The notes beneath the pieces were generated by a model, which saw only the letters and a program-made list of their open reading frames with translations, was not told the DNA's origin and made no database searches. A stretch of 64,000 nucleotides of DNA from Oceanitalea stevensii (GTDB lineage: Bacteria; Actinomycetota; Actinomycetes; Actinomycetales; Actinomycetaceae): assembly GCF_014837105.1 (NCBI RefSeq), contig NZ_JACSPO010000001.1, forward strand, positions 408,276 to 472,275, read 5' to 3'. Below, one piece after another: positions 8,343-15,844 of this stretch; positions within the stretch are counted from its first letter, which is position 1, and every line of letters begins with the position of its first letter. A program made the translations under genes and the position numbers.

Positions 8343-9317
8343 TCAGGCCGCGGCGGCGTCGCCCTCCGAGGCGAGGCGGACGAGGTAGTCGACCAGCGCG
8401 GCCGGGGCCGAGCGCGGCGCGACGGCCTCGACGTTCGCGTTGTAGTTCGTGTTCGTGTTGACGTCGTAGGTGAGCAGGCGCCCGTCGGCCGACTCGATGA
8501 ACTCCACGCCCAGCACCTCGATGCCGGTGCGGGCGGCGAAGTCGATGTACTTGCCGATGATCGGGTGGTCGAAGCCCTCACGGAGAGTGAAGAGCTGCTG
8601 GCCGATCTCGGGGGCGATGGTGGCCCCGGGCGGCATGATCGGGCGGCCGGTGCCCGGGTCGATCTCGCAGGCGTCGGCCGGGCACAGCTGGAAGCCGCCG
8701 CGGGCGGTGTCGGCGTCGATGGCGTAGACGAACTCCCCGCCGACGATCTCCACGCGGGTGATGCGCGGCGTCGCCGCCTGGACGTACTCCTGGACGAGCG
8801 TGATGCCGTCGACCGGCTCCTCGAACTCGGTGGACCCGACGTAGGCCTCCAGCTCGGGGAAGGAGTCGAAGCGCCGCACGCCCAGCCCCTTGCCGCCCTG
8901 GTTGTGCTTGAGGATCAGCGGGGTGGGGAAGCCCTGCGCGGCGCGCAGGATCTGGTCCCGGCCGATCGCCGCGACGGTGCGCGGGGTCTCGATGCCCGCA
9001 GCGCGCAGCGCCGTCAGCTGGTCGACCTTGCTCATCTCCAGCTCCAGCACCCGGCGACCGTTGACCGTCCGTCGCCCGTGCGCCTCGAGCCAGGACAGCA
9101 CGGCCCGGGTGTAGTCCTTGGACAGCGTGTGCCCACGGGTGTGCGAGGAGGCGCTGATCCGCGACCAGAAGATCCCCTCGGGCGGGGCCGAGTCGAGGTC
9201 GAGGACGCCGTCGGTGAGGACCCACTCGACGACCTCGATGCCGCGGTCGGCGAAGGCCTTGGCGAAGGGCGGGAACCACTCGGGGTTCTCGTGCAGGGCG
9301 TAGATCGGGAGAGTCAT
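8343..9317 (-). CDS. ATP-grasp (RimK-like) ligase
   Basis: The 324-residue cytosolic protein has an N-terminal pre-ATP-grasp domain, then ATP-binding segments PLILKHNQGGKGLGV and LVQEYVQ, and a C-terminal metal/phosphate motif YDVNTNTNYN. RimK-like ATP-grasp enzymes couple ATP hydrolysis to forming an amide between a carboxylate and an amine, often an amino acid. The exact substrate is unknown. Two starts are possible: ATG ending at 9317, and a GTG ending at 9335 that overlaps the AbgT stop as GTGA. Neither has a clear ribosome-binding site. It is the last gene of the M20 amidohydrolase-AbgT operon, so its substrate may relate to what that pair moves and cleaves (inference). Confidence 0.82.
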   Translation of the reverse strand: MTLPIYALHENPEWFPPFAKAFADRGIEVVEWVLTDGVLDLDSAPPEGIFWSRISASSHTRGHTLSKDYTRAVLSWLEAHGRRTVNGRRVLELEMSKVDQLTALRAAGIETPRTVAAIGRDQILRAAQGFPTPLILKHNQGGKGLGVRRFDSFPELEAYVGSTEFEEPVDGITLVQEYVQAATPRITRVEIVGGEFVYAIDADTARGGFQLCPADACEIDPGTGRPIMPPGATIAPEIGQQLFTLREGFDHPIIGKYIDFAARTGIEVLGVEFIESADGRLLTYDVNTNTNYNANVEAVAPRSAPAALVDYLVRLASEGDAAAA

Positions 9318-9331
9318 GCCAGGGCGAACAG

Positions 9332-10906
9332 TCACTGGTCGAGGAAGATTCCGTTGCCGGGCCCGAGGGGCAGGTCGAAGGCGAAGAACACCGACAGCAC
9401 GGCCACCCACGCGACCCAGAACACCACGGTGAAGGGCAGCATCCGCGCGATGATCGTGCCCAGGCCCGCCCTGGGCTCGTACTTCCGCAGCATCGTCAGC
9501 AGCACGATGATGTACGGGTTGAGCGGGGTGAGGATCTGCGTGGCGGAGTCGCCCACGCGGAAGGCGGCCTGGATGAAGGCCGGCTCGTAGCCGATGAGGG
9601 CGAACATCGGCACGAAGACCGCCGCCATGAGAGTCCACAGTGCCGAGCCCGAGATGATGAAGAGGTTGAGCGAGGACGCGAGCATGACGAACAGGAGGAT
9701 GGCGAGGAAGCCGGTCAGCCCGGCGGCCTCGAGCCCCTCGGCGCCGGTCACCGCGATCCACGAGCCGATCCCCGACCAGTTGAACAGCGCGATGAACTGG
9801 CCGAGCACGAAGGCGAGGACGAGGAAGGGGATCATGTCGCGGATCGCCCTGCCCATGAGCGTCGTGACGTCCGCGACGCTGCGCGCGGTGCCCACGACCC
9901 ACCCGTAGACCAGCCCGGGCACGAGGAAGAGCAGGAAGACGAGGAACACGATCGAGCTGAGCAGCGGGGAGCTCGGGAGGAAGCCACCCTCCTCGTTGCG
10001 CCAGGGCGAGCCGGGCACGGCGACGGCGGCGACGACGGCCACCACGGTCAGCACGAAGGCCACCGCGGCCCACAGCAGGCCGCGGCGCTCGACCGCGGTG
10101 AGCTCGGCCGTCACCGCCTCGCTCGACGGCGTGCCGTCCTCGTCGTCGGCCTGCTCGCTCTGCGGCACGCCCTGCCGGGTGAGGCGCGGCTCGAGGACCT
10201 TGTCGATGAGCAGGCCGGCCAGCGCCATGAGGATGAGGGCCGCGGCGATGTTGAAGAACCAGTTCGACACCGGGTTGACCGGCGCGCCCGGGTCCGGCAG
10301 GACGCCGACGACGGACTGGGTGATCCCGGCGAAGAGCGCGTCGAGGCTCGTCACGAGGATGTTCGTCGAGTAGCCGGCGCCGGTGGCCGCGAAGCCGCCG
10401 ATGAGGCCGGCCACCGGGTGGCGGCCGGCGGCCTTGAAGGCCAGCGCCGTGAGCGGCGGGATGACGACGAAGGACGCGTCGGACAGCACCGAGCCGAGCA
10501 CGCCCACGACACCGACGGCGTAGGGCAGCGCCCACCTCGGCGCGGACCCGATGAGCCTGCGGATCGCGGCCGCGAGCATCCCGGACTTCTCCGCGACACC
10601 GACGGCGAGGAGGATCGGCAGCACGGTGACGAGCGGCGGGAAGCCGACGTAGTTCGCGCCGAGGTTCTCGGTGAGCCACACCAGCCCCTCGCCGGTGAAG
10701 AAGCCGCGGATCTCCGTGACCTCGTCACTGCCGGGGATCTGGACGGTGACGCCCGCCCAGGCCATCGCCGTCGAGGCGACCGCGACGATGACGAAGAGCG
10801 CGAGGAAGAGCGTGAAGGGCTCGGGGAGCCGGTTCCCGACGCGCTCGACGCCGTCGAGCAGCCGGGAGCCCCAGCCTCGTCGCGGGGCCGTGGTCGCTGT
10901 GCTCAT
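9332..10906 (-). CDS. abgT: AbgT-family transporter
   Basis: This is a 524-residue inner-membrane protein with about 11-12 hydrophobic segments. Family features include the first helix after the RLPEPFTLF motif, SDASFVVIPPLTALAF, a GAGYSTNILVTSLDAL segment, and a C-terminal TPLNPYIIVLLTML. AbgT proteins import p-aminobenzoyl-glutamate in E. coli; other members (MtrF, YdaH) have been shown to export sulfonamides and related compounds, so the direction of transport is not settled by sequence. It starts 12 bases after the stop of the M20 amidohydrolase and is followed by the ATP-grasp ligase, all on one strand. Confidence 0.92.
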   Translation of the reverse strand: MSTATTAPRRGWGSRLLDGVERVGNRLPEPFTLFLALFVIVAVASTAMAWAGVTVQIPGSDEVTEIRGFFTGEGLVWLTENLGANYVGFPPLVTVLPILLAVGVAEKSGMLAAAIRRLIGSAPRWALPYAVGVVGVLGSVLSDASFVVIPPLTALAFKAAGRHPVAGLIGGFAATGAGYSTNILVTSLDALFAGITQSVVGVLPDPGAPVNPVSNWFFNIAAALILMALAGLLIDKVLEPRLTRQGVPQSEQADDEDGTPSSEAVTAELTAVERRGLLWAAVAFVLTVVAVVAAVAVPGSPWRNEEGGFLPSSPLLSSIVFLVFLLFLVPGLVYGWVVGTARSVADVTTLMGRAIRDMIPFLVLAFVLGQFIALFNWSGIGSWIAVTGAEGLEAAGLTGFLAILLFVMLASSLNLFIISGSALWTLMAAVFVPMFALIGYEPAFIQAAFRVGDSATQILTPLNPYIIVLLTMLRKYEPRAGLGTIIARMLPFTVVFWVAWVAVLSVFFAFDLPLGPGNGIFLDQ

Positions 10907-10918
10907 CTCGCCCTCGGA

Positions 10919-12256
10919 TCAGTCGAAGTAGCGGGGGACGTCGAGCGGCCCGCCCTGGGCGGCGAACTCGGCGTCGACGGCGTCACGCAGCTCCGGGTCG
11001 CACAGGTAGTCGAGGGCGGTGAGGGCCAGGCCCACGGCGCCGTCGAGCGCGCCGGACCGGGCGGCCGGCCCGGCTGCCGCCAGCGCGAAGTCCTCGGTGT
11101 GGAGGGCGACGTCCGGCGGGGCGATGGCGATGAGCGGGTGGATGCCCGGCACGCGGTAGCTGACGTTGCCGAAGTCGGTCGAGGCCGCGAGCGTCTCGGG
11201 TACGACGCCACCGGCGAGCGGCTCGCGACCGCGGCGCCGCTGGGCGGCGACCCAGCGGGCGGTGAGCGCCTCGTTGGTGCGCACGGGGAGCGACGGCGGC
11301 TCCCGGTCCCACACGATCTCGACGCTCGTGCCCGTCATGAGCGCGGCGCCGCGCGCGATGTCGTCGAGCCGCCGGCTGAGGTCGCGCAGCGTGTCGGGGT
11401 ACTTCGAGCGCGCGTAGAGCTCGACGACGGCGCGGTCGGGGATGACGCTGGGGCGCGTGCCGCCGTCGGACACGACGGCGTGGACGCGGTCCACGGGCGG
11501 CAGCTGCTGGCGGAGCAGACCGATGCCCTGGTAGGCGAGGGCGGCGGCGTCGAGGGCGTTGCGTCCCATGAAGGGCTGGGCCGAGGCGTGGGCGGAGGCG
11601 CCGGTGAAGACCCAGCGCAGCAGCCGCCGTCCGAGCCACACCTGGTCGGCGAGGTCGTAGCCGTAGGGGTGGACCATGATCGCGGCGTCGACGTCGTCGA
11701 AGGCGCCGTCGAGCGCGAGCACCTCCTTGCCGGAGTGCCCCTCCTCGGCGGGGGTGCCGAGGAGAACGACGCGGCCGGCGACGGCGTCGGGCCGGTCCGC
11801 GAGGGTGCGCGCGAGGGCGAGGAAGGCCCCGACGCCTGCGGCGGCGATGACGTTGTGCCCGCAGGCGTGGCCGAGGTTCGGCAGGGCGTCGTACTCGGCG
11901 AGGATCGCGATGGTCGGGCCGTCGGCGGCGCCGCGGACCTCGGCCCGGAACGCGGTGTCGACGCCGTGGACGCCGGCCTCGGCGCGGATGCCGTGCCGGT
12001 CGAGGAGCGCGACGAGCGTGGCGACGCTGCGGTGCTCCTCGTAGGCGGTCTCCGGCTCGGCGTGCAGGGCGGCGACGACGTGGTCGAGCTCGGGTGCCAG
12101 GCGCTCGGCGGCGGACTCGACGGCGTCGCTCAGCTCGACGGGCGCCCCGGCGAAGGGGGACTGCGGGGCGGTGGACTGCCGCATCCGCGCGTCGGTCTCC
12201 TCTGCGAGGTGCGCCAGGTAGGCCGTGCTGGGCTCGAGAGGGTCGGTGTGAGGCAC
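10919..12256 (-). CDS. M20 family amidohydrolase (AbgB/PM20D2-like)
   Basis: The cytosolic metallohydrolase has 445 residues if read from the GTG ending at 12256, or slightly fewer from a later ATG (MRQSTAPQ). The binuclear metal site is visible as EYDALPNLGHACGHN, PAEEGHSGKE and a late HTEDF. The dimerisation domain lies between, around GASAHASAQPFMGRNAL. This subfamily cleaves amide bonds of N-acyl or N-aryl amino acids such as p-aminobenzoyl-glutamate, or small dipeptides. It is first in an operon with AbgT 12 bases downstream, which supports a role in using or clearing such an amide. The start is the weakest point, because no strong ribosome-binding site precedes the GTG. Confidence 0.87.
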   Translation of the reverse strand: MPHTDPLEPSTAYLAHLAEETDARMRQSTAPQSPFAGAPVELSDAVESAAERLAPELDHVVAALHAEPETAYEEHRSVATLVALLDRHGIRAEAGVHGVDTAFRAEVRGAADGPTIAILAEYDALPNLGHACGHNVIAAAGVGAFLALARTLADRPDAVAGRVVLLGTPAEEGHSGKEVLALDGAFDDVDAAIMVHPYGYDLADQVWLGRRLLRWVFTGASAHASAQPFMGRNALDAAALAYQGIGLLRQQLPPVDRVHAVVSDGGTRPSVIPDRAVVELYARSKYPDTLRDLSRRLDDIARGAALMTGTSVEIVWDREPPSLPVRTNEALTARWVAAQRRRGREPLAGGVVPETLAASTDFGNVSYRVPGIHPLIAIAPPDVALHTEDFALAAAGPAARSGALDGAVGLALTALDYLCDPELRDAVDAEFAAQGGPLDVPRYFD

Positions 12257-12335
12257 CTCGTCAATGTAACGACGGGGCTCGGGCCACGCGCGAGCGGGCG
12301 CGCAGCCGGAGGGGAAACCGGGGGAGCGGCCCGGG

Positions 12336-12914
12336 TCAGCAGCCGTTGGCCGGGTCGTGGAGCCCGCGGGACGCCGCCCGCGCCTCGTCGTGCGCGGCGA
12401 CGACGGCGTCGTGGAAGCGCTCGTTGGGCCGCACGAGGACGGGCACGCCCAGGCCGGCGCGGGCGACCTCGGCGTTGACGAGGACGTCGTCGAGGTAGAC
12501 CCCGGCGAGGCGGCGGCCGTACCGGTCGGTCGGCTCGAGGTCGGACTCGAGGCGGACCTCGGTGCCCGGGGGCAGGAGGTCGGCGAGGAAGGCGGTGGCC
12601 TCGTCACCGAGGCACTCGGCCTCGGTGTAGGGACCGTCCTTCTCGGGGGTGTCGAGGTTGAGGAGCCGGACGGGGACCTCCTCGCCGTCGAGGTCGACGC
12701 GGATCGTGTCGCCGTCGACGACGTGGGTGACGACGGCGACCTCACCGGCCGTCTCCTCGGCCGGCGCGCAGGCGGTGACGAGCACGGCGACGACGGCGAG
12801 CGGCACGTGCCACGAGCGGGCCGAGGTGCGCGACGTGCGCCGGACGGCACGCGGGTCCTTCAGCCCCGCGAGTGCGGTCGGGCAGCCGTGGTGGAACGCA
12901 GCCTGTCGTGGCAC
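12336..12914 (-). CDS. Staphylococcal-nuclease-like (thermonuclease) lipoprotein
   Basis: The ~192-residue secreted protein has an SNase fold. The catalytic region HVVDGDTIRVDLDGE, then VRLLNLDTPE, and later DRYGRRLAGVYLDD supply the expected acidic and arginine residues of the Ca-dependent nuclease. A hydrophobic stretch ending VLVTAC looks like a lipoprotein signal, but it begins about 35 residues in, after an unusually long Arg-rich leader. The GTG ending at 12914 may therefore be upstream of the true start. It lies in a group of surface genes and is probably an extracellular DNase/RNase anchored to the membrane. Confidence 0.82.
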   Translation of the reverse strand: MPRQAAFHHGCPTALAGLKDPRAVRRTSRTSARSWHVPLAVVAVLVTACAPAEETAGEVAVVTHVVDGDTIRVDLDGEEVPVRLLNLDTPEKDGPYTEAECLGDEATAFLADLLPPGTEVRLESDLEPTDRYGRRLAGVYLDDVLVNAEVARAGLGVPVLVRPNERFHDAVVAAHDEARAASRGLHDPANGC

Positions 12915-12978
12915 GCCTACCGGCCCGTCGCTCGGTCGACGGGCGCCCGGAGGACGACCGCCCCGGCCGGTGAGGGCC

Positions 12979-13779
12979 TCACTCGCACAGGCCGTCCTCG
13001 GTCACGCCCCGCGCGCACAGCGGGGTGAGCTCGACGGACCGCACGGTGTGCCCCTGACCGGTGCGCTCGGTGACGACGTGGAGCCGCTCCCCGGCGAGGG
13101 CGTCGTCGCCGAGGCCGACGACGTCGATGACCACTTCTCCGGCGTCACCCTCGACCGGGCCGTCCACGACCACGGCCTTGACCGACGGCGGCTGGTCCGC
13201 GGTCCGCTGGCGGGCGACGAGCAGGCCGGCCTCCTCGACCGTGGCGGCCGAGGGCAGCTCGGCGAGGTCGGCGGTGATGTCGGTGGTGCCGCCGAGCTGG
13301 GCGATGTGCGTGAGGCTCACCCAGTAGAACCAGCCGTCGTGCACCATGACCTGCGTCCAGTGCGAGCCGTCCTCGCGCCGGCGGGTCTCGCCGATCGCCG
13401 GGCGGACGCCGAGCGGCTCCAGCGTTCCGCGGGCCTCGAACTCCGTGCCCGGCCCGACCCGGTAGTTGAGGCCGCTGCCGGCCTCGACGCCGAAGACGGC
13501 GGCGATGTCGTCGGAGTACGGCGGGATGTCGACGACCTCGCCGGGCAGCTCGCCTGCGGCGGCGGCCGGGTGCGTGGGCTCCTCCGCATCGGTCGGCTCG
13601 GGGGTGGTCGGTTCCTCCGGGGTGGTGGGCTCCTCCGGGCTGGGCTCGGTGCTCGTCTCGGAGGGGGAGGCAGCGGTGGAGGTCGGCTCCTCGCCGGGAG
13701 CGTCCGGCGCGCTCTCGGTGCCACAGGCGGTGAGGAGCAGGCCGGCCGCGAGGACGACCGCGGGAAGTGTTCGTCGCAT
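12979..13779 (-). CDS. Lipoprotein with SH3-like domain
   Basis: The 266-residue protein begins with a clear lipoprotein signal ending LLTAC, followed by about 60 residues very rich in Thr, Glu, Pro and Ser (TTPEEPTTPEPT-like repeats), typical of a wall-spanning linker. The region around SGLNYRVGPGTEFEARGTLEPLG resembles bacterial SH3 (SH3b) domains, which often bind peptidoglycan. A domain of unknown type with several Val/Asp-rich strands follows, ending in a Cys pair. It lies upstream of the nuclease lipoprotein on the same strand and is divergent from the DUF4142 gene. The SH3 call is by eye. Confidence 0.72.
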   Translation of the reverse strand: MRRTLPAVVLAAGLLLTACGTESAPDAPGEEPTSTAASPSETSTEPSPEEPTTPEEPTTPEPTDAEEPTHPAAAAGELPGEVVDIPPYSDDIAAVFGVEAGSGLNYRVGPGTEFEARGTLEPLGVRPAIGETRRREDGSHWTQVMVHDGWFYWVSLTHIAQLGGTTDITADLAELPSAATVEEAGLLVARQRTADQPPSVKAVVVDGPVEGDAGEVVIDVVGLGDDALAGERLHVVTERTGQGHTVRSVELTPLCARGVTEDGLCE

Positions 13780-13934
13780 GTCGAGCACGCTAGCGCCGAG
13801 CGTCGTCCGTCCGCTGCGCCCCGGCGTCGTCGAGACGTAGTTGCAACACAGGCGTTCGCGCGCACGATCGCGGGCATACCAGTACCTTGGGCCCGTGTGG
13901 CGACTGTCACACCTCTTCGTGATGGGGGCTCGAC

Positions 13935-14579
13935 ATGGTTCTACGACGCGCTGTCCTGAGTGCCGGCGTCCTGCTCGGCGCCGCGGTGCTCGCGGTGTCA
14001 CCCGCTGCCGCCGAACCCTCCGAGCAGGACGAGGCCTGGATGGTCGCCGCTCACCAGAGCAACCTTGCCGAGATCGCGGCCGGCACGACCGCGGAGGAGC
14101 AGGCCACCACGGAAGCGGTACGCGAGATGGGCGCCACGCTCATCGCCGACCACGAGGCCCTGGACGCCGACCTCGTCGCGCTCGCCGAGGAGCTCGGCGT
14201 AGACCTGCCGGACCAGCCGTCGCCCGAGCAGGAGGCTGCGCTCACCGAGGTGCGGGAGCAGCAGGGGGAGGCCTTCGACACCGCGTGGATCGCCTCGCAG
14301 ATCGAGGGGCACCGCATGTCGCTGGCCGCTGGGCAGGAGGAGATCGCGAACGGGTCGGACGAGAACGTCGTCGCGCTGGCCGAGGCCGCCGCTCCGGTGA
14401 TCCAGCGCCACCTCGACCACCTGCTCGCCATGTCCGGTGACGCACCGGGTGCGGTCCCTGGCGGCATCGCCCCGGAGAGCGGCACGGACGCTCTCGGTGT
14501 CGCGGCGATCGCCCTCGGCGCTGTCCTCGTGGCCGGCTCCGCGGCTGTGGTCGTGCGACGCAGGCAGGTCCGGGCGTAG
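13935..14579 (+). CDS. DUF4142-family secreted protein with C-terminal membrane anchor
   Basis: The 214-residue protein has a signal peptide ending near PAAAEP (about residue 27). A four-helix DUF4142 (ferritin-like, formerly predicted outer-membrane) domain follows: HQSNLAEIAAG, MGATLIADHEALDADL and HRMSLAAGQEEI. The C-terminus has a Pro/Gly linker, a hydrophobic helix of about 20 residues and a basic tail RRRQVRA. This layout is like a sortase substrate, but the expected LPxTG is replaced by APESGTDALG. The gene ends directly at the GTG of a sortase, which makes a functional link plausible. Confidence 0.83.
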   Translation: MVLRRAVLSAGVLLGAAVLAVSPAAAEPSEQDEAWMVAAHQSNLAEIAAGTTAEEQATTEAVREMGATLIADHEALDADLVALAEELGVDLPDQPSPEQEAALTEVREQQGEAFDTAWIASQIEGHRMSLAAGQEEIANGSDENVVALAEAAAPVIQRHLDHLLAMSGDAPGAVPGGIAPESGTDALGVAAIALGAVLVAGSAAVVVRRRQVRA

Positions 14580-15719
14580 GTGGTCCCGCGGCACGCGGCC
14601 CGCGCGCGACGGGGTGCCCCGTGGCGCGCGGTTCTCGCGCGTCCCGGCACCCCACGGCGCGGGACTGTGGCGCTGGCCGCGACCCCGCCGCCTGAGGCTC
14701 CCGACGGGCGCACTGTCCCACGGTACGAGGTGCCGCCGCCGCGCTCGGCTCCGGCGGGCCGCGCTGCCGCACGACGCGAGGCGCGCCCACCGCGCGAAGC
14801 TTCAGCTGGCCGCGCGACCCCACGACGCGAGGCACCCGCACCGGAAGAAGAACGGGCGGAGCGCGTTGCCCCGCGGCACGTGGCGGCCCCGCGGGGCCCT
14901 GCACGTCGGCGTGCGGCTCCCGCCCAGACCGGCGCTCGTCGGCGCGCGGCCCCCGTTCAGACCGGCGGCCGTCGGCGCGCGGCTTCCACACTGGCCGGCG
15001 CGCGTCGGCGCGCCGCTCCCGCGCGACGTGGCACCCCGCGGCACGGGGCCGCAACGCAGCGCACCGTCCCGCTGGGCGCGGTCGCGCTGGCCGCGGTGGC
15101 CGGCGTAGGTCTCGTCCTCGGCGGGGTCCAGCTGCTCGTTCAGGAGCCCGTGGTCCGGGCGGAGGACTTCGGGTCGACGACCGCGGAGGTACCCGTGTCG
15201 TCGTCGGTCACCGTGCCTGACGTGGCCGGCCTGGCGTGGGCGGTGCCGGGCGCGGTCTCCGCTGTCGCCCATGCGCCGACGCCGGTCCCGCCCGCCGCGG
15301 TGACGCTCGCCGGCGTCGCGGCGGAGGTCGTGGCGGTGGGCGTGCTGCCGTCCGGTGAGCTGCAGCTGCCCGAGGACCCCTCCCGGGTGGGGTGGTGGGC
15401 CGCCGGGGCCGTGCCCGGCCAGGGCGAGGGCACGGTGGTGCTCGCCGGCCACATGGACGGCCTGCGCCGCGACGGGGCCATGAGCGCCCTGCTCGACGTC
15501 GCGTCCGGGGACGTCGTGTCCCTCGAGGACAGCCGCGGCGGCGCCCACGAGTACCGGGTGGTCGAGCGCAGCACGACGCCGCAGGAGAGTCTGGACCCGT
15601 CGCTCTTCACCACGGACGGTGCGCACCGCCTCGTGCTCGTCACCTGCGGCGGGACCTACGACGCGGCGACGGGGCGGTACTCCGAGAACATCGTCGTCGT
15701 CGCCGAGCCGGTCGCCTGA
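14580..15719 (+). CDS. Class E/F-type sortase with long Arg/Ala/Pro-rich N-terminus
   Basis: The 379-residue transpeptidase starts with GTG immediately after the DUF4142 stop. Residues 1-160 are low-complexity and very basic, with an 11-residue repeat; a membrane helix follows (about 162-180), then the extracellular sortase barrel. The catalytic His291 (LAGHMDG), Cys356 (LVTCGG) and Arg366 (GRYSEN) are all present. Such enzymes join sorting-signal proteins to the cell wall. A shorter start at GTG 14880 (279 residues) would remove part of the unusual leader. Adjacency suggests that the DUF4142 protein is a candidate substrate. Confidence 0.85.
   Translation: MVPRHAARARRGAPWRAVLARPGTPRRGTVALAATPPPEAPDGRTVPRYEVPPPRSAPAGRAAARREARPPREASAGRATPRREAPAPEEERAERVAPRHVAAPRGPARRRAAPAQTGARRRAAPVQTGGRRRAASTLAGARRRAAPARRGTPRHGAATQRTVPLGAVALAAVAGVGLVLGGVQLLVQEPVVRAEDFGSTTAEVPVSSSVTVPDVAGLAWAVPGAVSAVAHAPTPVPPAAVTLAGVAAEVVAVGVLPSGELQLPEDPSRVGWWAAGAVPGQGEGTVVLAGHMDGLRRDGAMSALLDVASGDVVSLEDSRGGAHEYRVVERSTTPQESLDPSLFTTDGAHRLVLVTCGGTYDAATGRYSENIVVVAEPVA
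14898..15029 (+). repeat. Four tandem 33-bp repeats coding an 11-residue RRRAA unit in the sortase leader
   Basis: The arginine triplet recurs at residues 109, 120, 131 and 142, exactly 11 apart, giving units PARRRAAPAQT, GARRRAAPVQT, GGRRRAASTLA and GARRRAAPARR. The DNA units are 33 bp and diverged at third positions, so the repeat is not recent. It sits on the cytoplasmic side of the sortase membrane helix. Confidence 0.8.
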
Positions 15720-15755
15720 GCCGACACGGGCGTGCCACAACCGCTCCGGCGGGGC

Positions 15756-15793
15756 GGCGACACACCGGGCGACACGCCGTGACAGGTGTCGCC
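15756..15793. terminator. Weak hairpin between sortase and NHL-repeat gene
   Basis: GGCGACAC at 15756-15763 pairs with GTGTCGCC at 15786-15793 around a 22-base loop. The genes on either side converge, so a terminator is expected here, but the stem is short and nothing else supports it. Confidence 0.35.
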
Positions 15794-15844
15794 GCGGGCT
15801 CCCGCCGTCGCGTTTGCGGCACGCTCCCGGCGGAGCTCGCCGAC

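Noticed and set aside
12915..12978. Possible small gene or promoter between the nuclease and SH3-like lipoprotein genes
   Set aside because: Only 64 bases, no start with a ribosome-binding site and no recognisable promoter.
13841..14440. Alternative frame across the DUF4142 gene
   Set aside because: Arg/Gly-rich shadow of the real gene, which has a signal peptide and a clear domain.
14898..15029. CRISPR-like repeat at the 33-bp tandem units
   Set aside because: The repeats are contiguous without spacers and encode an in-frame 11-residue protein repeat.
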